NCBI GenBank assembly: GCA_030752605.1 | Contig: JASMDX010000003.1 | Coordinates: forward strand, 26,466 to 90,465 | Length of the DNA: 64,000 nucleotides | Origin: GCA-2731375 sp002731375 | Lineage (GTDB): Bacteria; Pseudomonadota; Alphaproteobacteria; GCA-2731375 | Direction of reading: 5' to 3' | Part shown: piece by piece, positions 63,618 through 64,000 of the stretch | Layout of the letters: each line of letters opens with the position of its first letter | How positions within the stretch are numbered: the first letter of the stretch is position 1 | Made by a program: the position numbers and the translations under genes | The notes under the pieces: generated by a model | Seen by the model: only the letters and a program-made list of their open reading frames with translations | Told to the model about the DNA's origin: nothing | The model's database searches: none

Positions 63618-64000
63618 TGCGGCGGCGAAGGCGCCCGACACGACCGTGATGGCATGCCGGTTCTAAGGGTACACATGTCCAATGTCATGAATACGCCGGC
63701 GGAAGTCATCGAAGCGGAATATCCGGTTAAGATCGCATACCAAAAGCTGCGCCGCGGATCCGGCGGCCGCGGCGAACATCGAGGCGGCGACGGACTGCAC
63801 CGCGAATATCTGATAACCGAAGATGACATTTCGCTGACCAGCATGTTCGAAAGAGCAAAAATTCCACCCTATGGGTTGCAGGGCGGTCAAGCGGGATCGG
63901 CTTTTCAAGTGAACATCATCACCACGGCGGGCGAGACATATCAATTGCCGGGCAAGGCCAACGTCACGCTCAACCGAGGCGACCTGGTCATCCTCGAGAG
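63618..64000 (+). pseudogene. Hydantoinase B C-terminal relic (runs off right edge)
   Basis: Directly after an in-frame TAG (63615-63617) the frame reads CGGEGARHDRDGMPVLRVHM, then NVMNTPAEVIEAEYPVKI, then LRRGSGGRGEHRGGDGLHRE. These are the C-terminal landmarks of HyuB/oxoprolinase (DGxxxxxVHMTNTxNTP and RxGSGGxGxxxGGDG). The N-terminal 400 residues expected upstream are absent between infC and here. An ATG at 63675 could still start a short protein, so expression is not excluded. rpmI/rplT, usual after infC, are not seen before the window ends. Confidence 0.7.

Overview
The window looks like part of a high-GC alphaproteobacterial chromosome, probably Rhodospirillales-like. Supporting signs are the dapD-dapE succinylase lysine genes next to truA, a thrS-infC pair, several hydantoinase/oxoprolinase genes, an ammonia-type NAD synthetase and DUF898-M48 neighbours. 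Genes are tightly packed, often with 1-4 base start/stop overlaps. TAG is used freely as a stop codon. I see no rRNA, tRNA, CRISPR array, transposase or phage gene.

Layout. 1-9.4 kb: the 3' end of a hydantoinase B/oxoprolinase gene, a MarR-like regulator, two transporters, an SDR, a HAD nucleotidase, dapD, dapE, a membrane protein, a GST, truA and an aldo/keto reductase. 9.8-17 kb: a catabolic block on the minus strand (a triple-RidA fusion, HyuB, HyuA, a ThuA-like protein), then a dienelactone-hydrolase-like enzyme and a carboxymuconolactone-decarboxylase-like protein. 17.1-20.5 kb: a copper module with a CueR-type promoter, a CopA ATPase, CueR and a decayed cytochrome c gene. 20.5-23 kb: an MDR dehydrogenase and a fumarase/aspartase-superfamily lyase.

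23.06-44.25 kb is the most remarkable region, an island of about 21 kb for c-type cytochromes and copper respiration. Its likely terminal enzyme is a NosZ-like protein (42196-43947): a beta-propeller plus a cupredoxin domain with a CuA motif. It keeps six of the seven CuZ histidine positions but carries Glu at the second one, and it has Met where CuA normally has its first His. Around it lie a split and a fused cytochrome b/c protein, five proteins with c-heme motifs (one of them CX3CH) besides the heme-bearing cytochrome b proteins, Sco1, three thioredoxin-like proteins, CcmH, a CcdA/DsbD-like membrane protein, two streptogramin-lyase-like propellers, and a Gld-type ABC system (ATPase, permease, GldG, DUF4340) with a periplasmic binding protein. 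I find no recognisable NosD, NosL, NosR or Rieske gene. The NosZ-like gene and a cytochrome c gene share a duplicated module of about 375 bp (promoter, leader and signal peptide). An FNR/NNR-like box lies in each copy and a third lies before the plus-strand cytochrome operon, which points to low-oxygen or nitrogen-oxide control. My inference is a quinol to cytochrome b/c to cytochrome c to NosZ-like chain with its own assembly factors.

44.6-64 kb: central metabolism and accessory genes. These include an oxidoreductase, a quinone oxidoreductase, a split B12-dependent acyl-CoA mutase with altered active-site residues, nadE, an MFS transporter, an amidohydrolase, an aminotransferase, an enoyl-CoA hydratase, two glycosyltransferases, an M48 peptidase, thrS and infC (apparently starting at AUC). 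Several decayed genes are scattered here: a DJ-1/PfpI fragment, an amber-interrupted small membrane protein, a truncated DUF898 protein, and a hydantoinase B relic that runs off the right edge.
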